A DNA stretch of 47,034 bases. It comes from JBKJZO01 sp046715235 (GTDB lineage: Bacteria > Actinomycetota > Actinomycetes > BP-191). A program made the position numbers and the translations under genes. Below the pieces are notes generated by a model. The model did no database searches. It saw only the letters and a list, made by a program, of their open reading frames with translations, and was not told the origin of the DNA. Positions 1 to 8,342 of this stretch are shown piece by piece (within the stretch, counting starts at the first letter, position 1; each line of letters opens with the position of its first letter). The stretch lies in contig JBKJZO010000167.1 in NCBI GenBank assembly GCA_046715235.1, positions 1 to 47,034 on the forward strand, read 5' to 3'.

Positions 1-31
1 AGCATCCATTTTTCCGGGGGTCGACCGGGCG

Positions 32-1219
32 ATGACTGAGCCGCCCGAGTACGACGTCGCCGTCATCGGCACCGGACCGGCCGGCGCGACGGCCGCCCGA
101 GTCGCGGCCGAAGCAGGGTGCCGCACCCTCCTGCTGGAGCGCTCCGCCGTACCGCGCTACAAGTGCTGCGGCGGCGGCATCGTGGGCCTGTCACGTGCCG
201 CGCTGCCCGCTGGTCTGACGATTCCGGTCAGCGACCGGGTGCACCGCATCACCTTCACCAAGGACGGCAGGCAGCGCTACACCCGGTCGGCCCGTGGGGG
301 TCCGGTTTTCGAGTTGGTGATGCGCGCCGAGTTCGACGCGGAGCTGGTGCGCGCCGCCTGCGCCGCCGGGGTGGAGCTGCGCACTGGCGTGACCGTGCGC
401 GGCCTGGCTGAAGACGGCGGTGGCGTGATGCTGACCACTGGGGAGCAGCCGGTACGCGCGGCCGTGGTCGTCGGCGCCGACGGCACGGGCGGCCGCACCG
501 GCAGCTACGTCGGCGTGCAGTGCACGCAGGTCGACGTCGGACTCGAAGGCGAGTTCCCGGTGCCAGCCGATCGAGCCGGTTACTGGTCGGGCCGGGTGCA
601 CATCGACTGGGGGCCGGTGCCCGGCGCCTACGCGTGGGTGTTTCCCAAGGGCGATCTGCTCAGCGTCGGAGTCATCGGCGACCGGTCGCATGGCGAACGC
701 CTGCGCCGCTACTACGCCGACTTCGTCGCGTCGATGGGGCTCGGCGCGGCCACGCCGACGACGTTCTCCGGCCACCTGACTCGGTGCCGCACGCCCGATT
801 CGCCGCTTCGCCGCGGGCGCGTGCTGGTCGCCGGCGACGCCGCCGGACTTCTCGAGCCGTGGACCCGTGAAGGGATCTCTTACGCGCTGCGCTCAGGGGC
901 ACTGGCCGGCGCGGCCGCGGCGAACGCGGCGCAATCGCCCGACGAGACTTCGGCGCAAACCGCACTGTCGGCGTACGGCGAGCAGGTGGCGGTTTCGCTC
1001 GAACCGGAGATGGCGGCCGGGCGGGTCTTCCTCCGGGCTTTCACCGCGAATCGCCAGGCATACCACGGGTTTCTGGCCAGCATCCCGGGGGGCTGGCAGC
1101 TGTTCACCCGGGTCGTCGCAGGGGAGACGACCCTGGCCGAGCAGCTGCGCCGGCCCGCCGTTCGCATGGCCGTCGCTGCAGTCACCGCGACCGGCGCGGT
1201 ACGACGCCGGCCGGCGTAG
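32..1219 (+). CDS. Geranylgeranyl reductase family FAD-dependent oxidoreductase
   Basis: Predicted flavoprotein of the geranylgeranyl/digeranylgeranyl reductase family, whose members reduce isoprenoid double bonds in quinone, chlorophyll or lipid precursors. The 395-residue protein opens with a Rossmann FAD motif (VIGTGPAGATAA, about residues 11-22). It has the family's conserved YKCCGGG stretch (about 43-49) and the second FAD motif GDAAGLLEPWTREGISYAL near residues 268-286. Length is normal and no membrane segment is seen. A G-rich stretch (ccggggg) lies before the ATG at 32. The gene converges on arcA, with only 6 nt between the two stops. The substrate cannot be told from sequence; a menaquinone or other polyprenyl substrate is an inference. 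Confidence 0.85.
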   Translation: MTEPPEYDVAVIGTGPAGATAARVAAEAGCRTLLLERSAVPRYKCCGGGIVGLSRAALPAGLTIPVSDRVHRITFTKDGRQRYTRSARGGPVFELVMRAEFDAELVRAACAAGVELRTGVTVRGLAEDGGGVMLTTGEQPVRAAVVVGADGTGGRTGSYVGVQCTQVDVGLEGEFPVPADRAGYWSGRVHIDWGPVPGAYAWVFPKGDLLSVGVIGDRSHGERLRRYYADFVASMGLGAATPTTFSGHLTRCRTPDSPLRRGRVLVAGDAAGLLEPWTREGISYALRSGALAGAAAANAAQSPDETSAQTALSAYGEQVAVSLEPEMAAGRVFLRAFTANRQAYHGFLASIPGGWQLFTRVVAGETTLAEQLRRPAVRMAVAAVTATGAVRRRPA

Positions 1220-1225
1220 CGTCCA

Positions 1226-2449
1226 CTAGTCGCGCCAGATCGGGCAGCTCATGCAGCGCGGGCCGCCGCGGCCGCTGCCCAGCTCGCTTCCAGAGATCGC
1301 GATGACCTCGATCCCCTGCTCCTCGAGGCATTTGTTGGTCTCGACGTTGCGTTCGTAGGCCACCGCCAGCCGCGGCGCGATGGCCAGGGTGTTGTTGCCG
1401 TCGTCCCACTGCTCGCGCTCCGCCGTAACCGGGTCGAGTCCGGTGTCGATGACATTGAGCGCGTCGATGCGCATCGCGTCGGCGGCCGCGCGCAGGAACG
1501 GCGCGGGCCCGGCAACCGTGACGTCGTCGCCGTTGCCGCCAGGGGTAAGGGTGTACGCCGTCAACGATTCGGCGATGGGGGCGTACATCACGCACCGGTC
1601 GACGTCGACCATCGTAAAGATGGTGTCGAGGTGCATAGTCGCGCGGCGTTGCTCGATCGGAACCGCCAAGACGGTATGCGCGACGCCGGCGTCGAACGCG
1701 CGCAACGCGATCGCCTCGACCCCGGCGGCCCGGGTGCGTTCCCCCATTCCGATCGCGACGACGCCATCGCTGAGCAGCAGGCAGTCGCCGCCCTCGACCC
1801 ACGCCGGCTCGTCCAGCCCGCCGTACAGCACATGCGTCCCGGCGAAACGCGGGTGGTGGCGGTAGATGGCGGCGGTGATCGACGCTTCGCGCTCTCGCGC
1901 CGACATCGACGGGTGGGTCACCGCCACCTGGTCGCGCAGCCACACCGAGGAGTCACGGGTGAAGAGCAGGTTCGGCAGCGGCGCGATGACGAACTCGTGC
2001 CGGCTCATCATCCGGTAGACCGCGCCGGTCCCTGAGGGCACCTCCTCATGCGCGAGCCCGGCGACGAGTACTTCGGCCAGTTGCTCCGACGGCATCTCGG
2101 CCAGCATCGATCTGACAGTGGTCTTGAGGATCGGGCCGGTGTGCCACGCCGGCAGTGCGTCCTCGATGACGCGGGCCCGTGCTTCGTCCTGTCCGAGCGC
2201 CTCGGCGAGCAGCTCTTGCATGTAGAGCACCTCGACCCCGCGACCGCGCAGCGCGTCGGCGAACTCGTCGTGCTCGTCCTGGGCGCGCCCGACCCAAGGG
2301 ATGCCGTCGAAGAGCAGGTCGGCGTTGTTGCGCGGCGTCAGCCGCTTGAGCTCGTTGCCCGGCCGGTGCAGCAGCACGGTGCGCAGCCGCCCCACCTCGT
2401 TGGTGACCCGTGCGGGTGCGCGGCCCCCGGCAGCGGCAGCGTCCGTCAT
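1226..2449 (-). CDS. arcA: Arginine deiminase
   Basis: Hydrolyses L-arginine to citrulline and ammonia in the cytoplasm, the first step of the arginine deiminase pathway. The 407-residue length is typical. Family hallmarks are FTRDSSVWL (substrate-binding Asp), the His motif HLDTIFTMVD, and the C-terminal catalytic-cysteine motif GGPRCMSCP (Cys399). The usual partners arcB, arcC and an arginine/ornithine antiporter are absent nearby, so this is a stand-alone arcA as in many actinobacteria. It probably serves nitrogen salvage or acid tolerance more than a full fermentative pathway (inference). It diverges from fasR; the roughly 140 nt between them must hold both promoters. Confidence 0.93.
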   Translation of the reverse strand: MTDAAAAGGRAPARVTNEVGRLRTVLLHRPGNELKRLTPRNNADLLFDGIPWVGRAQDEHDEFADALRGRGVEVLYMQELLAEALGQDEARARVIEDALPAWHTGPILKTTVRSMLAEMPSEQLAEVLVAGLAHEEVPSGTGAVYRMMSRHEFVIAPLPNLLFTRDSSVWLRDQVAVTHPSMSAREREASITAAIYRHHPRFAGTHVLYGGLDEPAWVEGGDCLLLSDGVVAIGMGERTRAAGVEAIALRAFDAGVAHTVLAVPIEQRRATMHLDTIFTMVDVDRCVMYAPIAESLTAYTLTPGGNGDDVTVAGPAPFLRAAADAMRIDALNVIDTGLDPVTAEREQWDDGNNTLAIAPRLAVAYERNVETNKCLEEQGIEVIAISGSELGSGRGGPRCMSCPIWRD

Positions 2450-2591
2450 ACGGTCACCCTAATCGCGGCCTGCGCGGTGCACGGGTCTGCCATATGACCG
2501 ATCACCGTCACGTTGGGCACCTTGCTGAGCGTGGCCGTTTACGGTCAAAGGTCAATTGGCAAGGTGGTGGGTGGCGCGGGATCGTCTCCTC

Positions 2592-3749
2592 ATGAGCACC
2601 CGGCCGAGCAAGCTCGCGAGCACTCTGCGGGTGCAGAACGCCGGCGGCTCGCTGGCGACGACCGCCGTACGCCGGATGAACGAGGAACTGTCGTGGTTCC
2701 GCGACCTGCCGCCGGACCAGCGTTCGGTCGTGGGCCTGGTCATGCAGGCGGGCATCACCGCATTCGTCGAGTGGATGACCTCGCCGCGGTATCGGCTCGA
2801 GTCGACCGGCACGATCTTTGGAGCTGCACCGCGGGAGTTCGCCCGCGTCATCACGTTGCAGCAGACCGTCGAGATGGTGCGACTGACCGTCGACGTCGTC
2901 GAGCAGGCTGTCCCCGAACTCGCCGCCCCCGGCGAGGAGATCGCGCTGCGCGAGGCGGTGCTCCGCTTCTCGCGCGAGGTCGCGTTCGCCGCCGCTGACG
3001 TCTACGCCAAGGCGGCTGAGGAGCGGGGCGCCTGGCATGCCCGGCTCAGAGCGCTGCTGGTCGACGCACTGCTGCGCGGTGACGCCGCCGAGTCCCTCCA
3101 GGGCAGGGCGGCAGCACTGGGCTGGGGTACGCCGAGCAGGGTGGCGGTAATCGCCGGGCTTGCACCGGAAGGCGACCCCGAGCCGGTCCTCGACGAGGCC
3201 GAACGCCGTGCCCGTCAAGTGGGCGTCGATGCGCTGGCCGGCCTGCAGGGCGACCGCATCGTGGTGGTGCTCGGCGGTGCCGACGACCGCCTGGAGGCTT
3301 GTGCTGCCGAGCTGGTGCCGGTGTTCGGCAAGGGCCCGATCGTGCTCGGTCCCCATGTCGCGTCCCTCAGCGAGGCGGGTACGTCGGCGCAGGCCGCACT
3401 GATCGGGCTTCGGGTCGCGGCGGGGTGGCCGGACGCCCCGCGTCCGGTCCTGGCCGGGGAGTTGCTGCCGGAGCGGGCCCTCGATGGCGACGTGATGGCG
3501 GCGGCCTCGCTGCTGGAAGATATCTACAACCCGCTGGCCGAATCGGGACCGGCGCTGCTCGAAACGGTCACGACATTCCTCGCTCATGGCGGCTCGATCG
3601 AGGGCACGGCTCGGGCGATGTATCTGCACCCCAACACGGTCCGTTACCGGCTTCGCCGCGCGATCGAGGTGTGCGGGGTCAGCGTTTTTGACCCGCGGGG
3701 CGCCTTCACGGTGCAGGTGGCGCTGACCCTGGGCCGGATCGCGGGCTGA
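2592..3749 (+). CDS. fasR: PucR/CdaR-family transcriptional regulator of fatty acid synthesis (FasR-like)
   Basis: DNA-binding regulator of 385 residues. The C-terminus is a PucR-type helix-turn-helix (GTARAMYLHPNTVRYRLRR, then GVSVFDPRGAFTVQVAL). The N-terminal and central regions resemble the regulatory domains of CdaR/PucR proteins. The name rests mainly on position: Streptomyces coelicolor FasR is a PucR-type protein encoded directly upstream of fabD and activates the fabD-fabH-acpP-fabF operon, the same arrangement as here. An upstream in-frame TTG at 2556 would add 12 residues, but the ATG at 2592 gives the normal MSTRPSKLAS start. A hairpin terminator follows the gene. Confidence 0.85.
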   Translation: MSTRPSKLASTLRVQNAGGSLATTAVRRMNEELSWFRDLPPDQRSVVGLVMQAGITAFVEWMTSPRYRLESTGTIFGAAPREFARVITLQQTVEMVRLTVDVVEQAVPELAAPGEEIALREAVLRFSREVAFAAADVYAKAAEERGAWHARLRALLVDALLRGDAAESLQGRAAALGWGTPSRVAVIAGLAPEGDPEPVLDEAERRARQVGVDALAGLQGDRIVVVLGGADDRLEACAAELVPVFGKGPIVLGPHVASLSEAGTSAQAALIGLRVAAGWPDAPRPVLAGELLPERALDGDVMAAASLLEDIYNPLAESGPALLETVTTFLAHGGSIEGTARAMYLHPNTVRYRLRRAIEVCGVSVFDPRGAFTVQVALTLGRIAG

Positions 3750-3752
3750 GTG

Positions 3753-3779
3753 GCCGCCGCGACAACGCGGGCGGCTTTT
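3753..3779 (+). terminator. Intrinsic terminator after fasR
   Basis: G/C-rich stem (3753-3761 pairing with 3766-3775, one bulged G) with a four-base loop ACAA and a run of four T directly after it. It would separate fasR transcripts from the fab operon. Confidence 0.6.
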
Positions 3780-3795
3780 GTCAGAATCCTACAAA
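3777..3795. promoter_or_regulatory. Candidate FasR operator upstream of fabD
   Basis: Imperfect palindrome TTTGT-N9-ACAAA with an inner GA-A-TC core: seven of nine base pairs are symmetric around 3786. It lies 68 nt before the fabD start and overlaps the T-tract of the fasR terminator. Given the adjacent regulator it is a reasonable binding site for FasR, but that assignment is inference from position and symmetry. Confidence 0.45.
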
Positions 3796-3862
3796 GGACC
3801 GCGCGATAGTTCGTGTGCGTCGTTATTGGTCGAGCACCCTCAGGGCGGAGATGGTTGACGGC

Positions 3863-5035
3863 ATGCTTGCAATCGTCGCGCCCGGCCAGGGCTCCCAGAC
3901 GCCTGGCTTCCTGACGCCATGGCTTGAGGTACGGGGCGTCGCCGAGCGCCTTCGCTGGTACTCCGAGGTCGTCGGGCGCGACCTGGTAGCCCTCGGCACC
4001 ACCGGCAGCGCTGACGAGATCCGCGACACCGCCGTCTGCCAGCCACTGCTGGTCGCGGCCGGCCTCGCTACGGCCGGCGCCCTGCTCGGAGGCGACGAGC
4101 GCCCCCGCTACTACGCGGGTCACAGCGTCGGCGAGCTGACGGCCGCCGCCCTGTCCGAGATGCTCAGTGACGAAGCCGCCCTGGTCGTCGCCCGTGAGCG
4201 CGGCAACGCCATGGCCGAGGCGGCCGCGCGTACGCCGACCGGCATGGCTGCCGTGTTGGGCGGTGACCCCGAAGAGGTCGTGCGCGTCATCGAGACCGTG
4301 GGTCTGACCGCGGCCAACCGAAACGGCTCGGGACAGATCGTCGCCGCGGGTTCACTCGAGGCTCTGGCAGCGCTTCCCGGCGCGCTCGACGGCGTCGCTC
4401 GCGTCATCCAACTCAAGGTCGCCGGGGCGTTCCACACCGAATACATGCGCCCGGCGCAGGAGCGCCTCGAAACCCTGGCCGCCGCCGTACCGTCGCGCGA
4501 TGCCCACGTGCCGATGCTCACTAATGCCGACGGCTCGGTCGTCACGCACGGCGGCGACCTGCTCAAGTTGCTCGTCCAGCAGGTCACGTCACCAGTGCGC
4601 TGGGACATGTGCATGGAGACGCTCGTCCACGCCGGTGTCAGCGCGGTTGTCGAGCTTTCGCCGGCAGGCACCCTCGCTGGCCTGTTCAGCCGCGAGTACA
4701 AGGACGTCAAGGTTGTCGCGCTCAAGACGCCGGGCGACCTCGAGGCCGCTCGCGCGCTGATCGAGGAGGACAGGAGCAACCGCGCCGGTACGGCGACCGC
4801 GCCGCCGTGGCGGCTTATCCTCGCCCCCGCCGGCGGCACCTTCGAGGTCTCGATGCACGAGGAGGACGTCGACTTGGTTGCTGGCACGTGTTTGGGCATC
4901 GTCTCGAGCCGCCGCGGCAACGCCGAAGTCATCGCGCCGTACGGCGGCCGGCTAGTCGAGTGGCTCGCGCACGACGGCGACCGAGTCAAGCCCGGTCAGC
5001 CGCTTGCCCGGCTGCACCCGGCGGAGACGCTTTGA
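3863..5035 (+). CDS. fabD: Malonyl-CoA:ACP transacylase with degenerate biotinyl/lipoyl-like C-terminal domain
   Basis: Transfers malonyl from CoA to acyl carrier protein for type II fatty acid synthesis. The start at 3863 gives the usual MLAIVAPGQGSQ N-terminus (oxyanion-loop motif, residues 8-12). The nucleophile is Ser88 in GHSVGE and the catalytic His is His191 in GAFHTEYM. Residues 1 to about 300 are a complete FabD. Residues about 315-387 form an extra domain that aligns with biotinyl/lipoyl hammerheads (APYGGRLVEWLAHDGDRVKPGQPL matches the APxxGxV...GDxVxxGxxL half in two parts). The lysine of the MKM motif is replaced by Arg351 (SRRGN), so it should not be biotinylated. The stop overlaps the fabH start by one base (TGATG). 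Confidence 0.93.
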   Translation: MLAIVAPGQGSQTPGFLTPWLEVRGVAERLRWYSEVVGRDLVALGTTGSADEIRDTAVCQPLLVAAGLATAGALLGGDERPRYYAGHSVGELTAAALSEMLSDEAALVVARERGNAMAEAAARTPTGMAAVLGGDPEEVVRVIETVGLTAANRNGSGQIVAAGSLEALAALPGALDGVARVIQLKVAGAFHTEYMRPAQERLETLAAAVPSRDAHVPMLTNADGSVVTHGGDLLKLLVQQVTSPVRWDMCMETLVHAGVSAVVELSPAGTLAGLFSREYKDVKVVALKTPGDLEAARALIEEDRSNRAGTATAPPWRLILAPAGGTFEVSMHEEDVDLVAGTCLGIVSSRRGNAEVIAPYGGRLVEWLAHDGDRVKPGQPLARLHPAETL

Positions 5036-6003
5036 TGAGCGGCCTCGCCGTACGCACGGGCTCTCCCGGCGCTCGCATCGTCGGTGTCGGTGACTACCGG
5101 CCCGCGCGGCTCATGACCAACGAGGAGATGTCGAAGATCGTCGACACGAGCGACGAGTGGATCGTCAGCCGCGTCGGGGTCTCGACCAGGCACATCGCAG
5201 CGGACGACGAATCGGTCGTGTCCATGGGCAGCGCCGCGGCGGCCAAGGCGGTGGCCGCGAGCGGCCTTGATCCCGAGCTCATCGACCTCGTGCTACTCGG
5301 CTCGTGCACGCAGCCGGTCCCGATGCCGGCGGGCGCGCCGCGAATCGCCAGCGATATCGGCGCGGTCAACGCAGCAGCACTCGACATCAACGCCGCGTGC
5401 GCGGGCTTCTGTTACGGCCTCGCGCAGGCCGCCGATGCGATCCGTGCCGGCTCGGCGCGGCACGTCGTCGTCGTCGGCTCCGAGCTGTTCTCGCGGCCGT
5501 TCATGGACTGGACCGACCGCACCATCTGCGTGATCTTCGGTGACGGGGCGGGCGCCGCGGTTGTCAGCGGCAGCGACGTCAACGGCATCGGACCGGTCAT
5601 CTGGGGCGCCGACGGCTCGCGGTTCAACACGATCTCGATCCCGGAGGGCGACAAGTACATCCGCATGGAAGGCCAGGCCGTCTACCGCTGGGCGTCCAGC
5701 GAGCTCAAGCACATCGCCGGCGAGGCCTGCGAGGCCGCCGGAGTGCGCGTCGACGAGCTCGCGGCGTTCATTCCGCACCAAGCCAACGTGCGCATCATCG
5801 ACGCGCTCGCCCGCTCGCTCGGCATCGATCCGGCCAAGGTGTCGCGCGACATCGTCGCCACCGGCAACACCTCGGCGGCGTCGATCCCGCTGGCGATGTC
5901 CCGGATGATCGACGAAGGCTTGCTGCCCTCCGGCGCGCCCGTGCTGTTCTTCGGTTTCGGCGCGGGGCTGACGTACGCCGCCCAGGTGGTGACCGCCCCA
6001 TGA
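5035..6003 (+). CDS. fabH: 3-oxoacyl-ACP synthase III (beta-ketoacyl-ACP synthase III)
   Basis: Starts fatty acid synthesis by condensing an acyl-CoA primer with malonyl-ACP. The 322 residues carry the complete Cys-His-Asn triad: Cys122 in NAACAGFCYG, His248 in IPHQAN and Asn278 in ATGNTSAA. The C-terminal GFGAGLTYA signature is also present. In actinobacteria FabH often prefers branched primers, but this cannot be read from sequence. Translation is probably coupled to fabD through the 1-nt overlap, and the fabH stop overlaps the fabG start. Confidence 0.95.
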   Translation: MSGLAVRTGSPGARIVGVGDYRPARLMTNEEMSKIVDTSDEWIVSRVGVSTRHIAADDESVVSMGSAAAAKAVAASGLDPELIDLVLLGSCTQPVPMPAGAPRIASDIGAVNAAALDINAACAGFCYGLAQAADAIRAGSARHVVVVGSELFSRPFMDWTDRTICVIFGDGAGAAVVSGSDVNGIGPVIWGADGSRFNTISIPEGDKYIRMEGQAVYRWASSELKHIAGEACEAAGVRVDELAAFIPHQANVRIIDALARSLGIDPAKVSRDIVATGNTSAASIPLAMSRMIDEGLLPSGAPVLFFGFGAGLTYAAQVVTAP

Positions 6004-6776
6004 CCGGCAAACCCGTTCTCGACGACCCGCGCTCCGACGCCGGCATCCGCCGTACCGTCCTGGTCACCGGCGCTTCCGGCTATCTGGGTCAGGCGATCGT
6101 GGCGGCGCTGGCCGAGCCGGGCACACACGTCGTGTGCCACTACCGCTCCGACCGCGCGGGAGCCGACAAGGCCGTTGCCTTGGCCGAGGAGAAGGGTGCG
6201 ACGGCCAGTGCCGTCGCCGCCGATCTGCGCGACAAGGACGCGGCGGCTGAGCTGGTCAAGGGGTGCCCGACCGGTCCTGACGTCGTCGTGTGCAACGCCG
6301 GCATCACCCGCGACGGCATCTCGCTGATGATGAGCGACGAGGCGTTCGAAGACGTCATCGACGCCAACCTGGCCGCTGTTTTCCGTACGGCGCGCGCCGC
6401 GTTGCGCTCGATGCTGCGGCGCAAGGCGGGTCGGGTGATCTTCATCGGCTCCGTTACGGGTTTGCTCGGGAACGCCGGCCAGGCCAACTACGCTGCTGCG
6501 AAGGCCGGCCTCGGGGGGCTTGCACGGTCACTCGCGCGCGAAGTGGCTTCCAGGGGCATCACCGTCAACGTGGTGGCCCCGGGTGTGCTCGAGGGCGGGC
6601 TTGCCGGAGAAGGCGCCGCCGAGGGCCTGCTCGAGCTCGAGAAGTCGATCCCGGCCGGACGACGCGGCCGGGGCGAAGAAGTCGCGGCAGCGGTGGCGTT
6701 CCTCGCCAGCGATGCGGCGTCGTACATCACAGGAACCACGCTTGCCGTCGACGGCGGTCTGGCTATGGGCTGCTAA
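6000..6776 (+). CDS. fabG: 3-oxoacyl-ACP reductase (SDR family)
   Basis: NADPH-dependent reduction of 3-oxoacyl-ACP, the first reductive step of the cycle. Short-chain dehydrogenase of 258 residues with the cofactor motif TGASGYLG (23-30), NAG (99-101) and the catalytic set Ser151, Tyr164, Lys168 inside a FabG-like block (GNAGQANYAAAKAG). It ends with the ITGTTLAVDGG motif typical of FabG. About 18 residues precede the Rossmann fold, slightly long. The start overlaps the fabH stop by 4 nt. Its place inside the fab operon supports the FabG role; the S. coelicolor fabD-fabH-acpP-fabF cluster has no fabG at this point. Confidence 0.88.
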   Translation: MTGKPVLDDPRSDAGIRRTVLVTGASGYLGQAIVAALAEPGTHVVCHYRSDRAGADKAVALAEEKGATASAVAADLRDKDAAAELVKGCPTGPDVVVCNAGITRDGISLMMSDEAFEDVIDANLAAVFRTARAALRSMLRRKAGRVIFIGSVTGLLGNAGQANYAAAKAGLGGLARSLAREVASRGITVNVVAPGVLEGGLAGEGAAEGLLELEKSIPAGRRGRGEEVAAAVAFLASDAASYITGTTLAVDGGLAMGC

Positions 6777-6810
6777 CCGCAGCCCGAACCCCCACGAGAA
6801 GGAGAGTTAC

Positions 6811-7059
6811 ATGAGCGACGAGGACATCCTTACCGGCCTCGCCGAGATCATCAACGAGATCACGGGTCGTCCCACGACGGCGGTTGTACCGAGTGCGACG
6901 TTCACTGATGACCTCGACATCGACTCGCTGTCGATGGTCGAAGTTGCCGTGGCCGCCGAAGAGCGTTTCGGCGTGAAGATTCCTGACGAGGCACTGGCGA
7001 AGTTGAAGACGGTTCAGGACGCCATCGACTTCATCAAGTCGGCAGGTGTGCCCGCATGA
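6811..7059 (+). CDS. acpP: Acyl carrier protein
   Basis: Carrier of the growing acyl chain. The 82-residue acidic protein has the phosphopantetheine attachment motif DIDSLSMVE, with Ser39 as the modified residue. A strong ribosome site GAAGGAGAG lies 4 nt before the ATG, the best in the operon, as expected for a highly expressed carrier protein. The stop overlaps the fabF start (ATGA). Confidence 0.97.
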   Translation: MSDEDILTGLAEIINEITGRPTTAVVPSATFTDDLDIDSLSMVEVAVAAEERFGVKIPDEALAKLKTVQDAIDFIKSAGVPA

Positions 7060-8306
7060 CATCCCGCCAGGACATTCGCGTCCTGGTGACCGGGGTCGGC
7101 GCGGTGACCCCGGTCGGGGACGACGCGCCTTCCTCGTGGGAGGCATTGCTTGCCGGTCGTTCGGGTGTCACCCGTCTCGACGACCGGTTCGAGTGGATGG
7201 GAGAGCTGACGGTCAAGATCGGCGCGATGGTGCCGACCGATCCGGCCGAGCGGCTCGACCGCATCGAGGCACGCAACATGGACCGGTGTGTGCGCCTCGG
7301 CGTTCTGGCGTTCCGTGAGGCGTGGGCCGATGCGGGAAAGCCCGAGGTTGCGCACGAGCGCCTGGCGACGGTGATCGGCACGGGCATTGGCGGGATCGTC
7401 ACGCTGCTCGACCAGTACGACATCTTCAAGGAGAAGGGTGCGCGGCGCGTGTCGCCGTTCACGATCCCGATGATGATCCCCAACAGCCCGGCGGCAACCA
7501 TCGCCCTCGAGATCGGCGCCCGCGCCGGCACGAGGACGCCGGTCAGTGCCTGCGCTTCCGGCTCCGAGGCCCTGTCCATGGCGCTCGACATGCTGCGCAC
7601 CGGCCGGATCGACGTCATCGTCGCGGGGGCGACCGAGTCGATCTTCCATCCGCTCCCGATGGTCGGCTTTGCCAACATGCGCGCGCTCTCGACGCGCAAC
7701 GACGAGCCGCAGCGTGCCAGCCGGCCGTGGGACGCCGACCGCGACGGTTTCGTCCTCGCCGAGGGCGCCGGCGTACTCATCCTCGAGACCGAAGAGCATG
7801 CCAAGGCGCGGGGCGCGAAGGTGTACGCCGAGCTTGCGGGCTCCGGTGTCACGTCCGACGGCTACCACATCACCGCGCCCGACCCCTCGGGCTCCGGTGC
7901 CGCCGCGGCGATGACGCTGGCGATGGCCGACGCGGAGCTCCAGCCCGAGGACATCAACTACATCAACGCCCACGGCACCTCGACACCGGTCGGCGACGTA
8001 GCCGAGATCGACGCCATCAAGGCGGCGTTCGGCACCCACGCGCGGTCGTTCCCTATTTCGTCGACGAAGTCGATGACCGGGCACTCGCTCGGCGGCGCCG
8101 GAGCGATCGAGGCGGTCGTCGTCTGCCAGTCGATCCGCGACAGCAAGGTCCACCCGACGATCAACCGCGACAAGCCCGACGAGACCTGCGACCTCGACGT
8201 CGTACCCGAGGGCGCGCGAGAGCATCCGATCAGCGCGGCGCTCTCCAACTCGTTCGGTTTCGGCGGCCACAACATCACGCTGGCGTTCCGCCGCTACGAC
8301 GGCTGA
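7056..8306 (+). CDS. fabF: 3-oxoacyl-ACP synthase II (elongating ketosynthase)
   Basis: Elongates acyl-ACP by decarboxylative condensation with malonyl-ACP. The 416-residue thiolase-fold enzyme has the Cys-His-His triad of elongating ketosynthases: Cys166 (VSACASGSEA), His306 (NAHGTSTPVGD) and His343 (TGHSLGGAGA). The C-terminal SNSFGFGGHN motif is present. Length and motifs match FabF/KasA. It overlaps acpP by 4 nt and is followed after 36 nt by the carboxyltransferase gene. Confidence 0.96.
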   Translation: MTSRQDIRVLVTGVGAVTPVGDDAPSSWEALLAGRSGVTRLDDRFEWMGELTVKIGAMVPTDPAERLDRIEARNMDRCVRLGVLAFREAWADAGKPEVAHERLATVIGTGIGGIVTLLDQYDIFKEKGARRVSPFTIPMMIPNSPAATIALEIGARAGTRTPVSACASGSEALSMALDMLRTGRIDVIVAGATESIFHPLPMVGFANMRALSTRNDEPQRASRPWDADRDGFVLAEGAGVLILETEEHAKARGAKVYAELAGSGVTSDGYHITAPDPSGSGAAAAMTLAMADAELQPEDINYINAHGTSTPVGDVAEIDAIKAAFGTHARSFPISSTKSMTGHSLGGAGAIEAVVVCQSIRDSKVHPTINRDKPDETCDLDVVPEGAREHPISAALSNSFGFGGHNITLAFRRYDG

Positions 8307-8342
8307 GTCGCCGCACCCGATTCGGATTCGGAGCGTCCTCGT

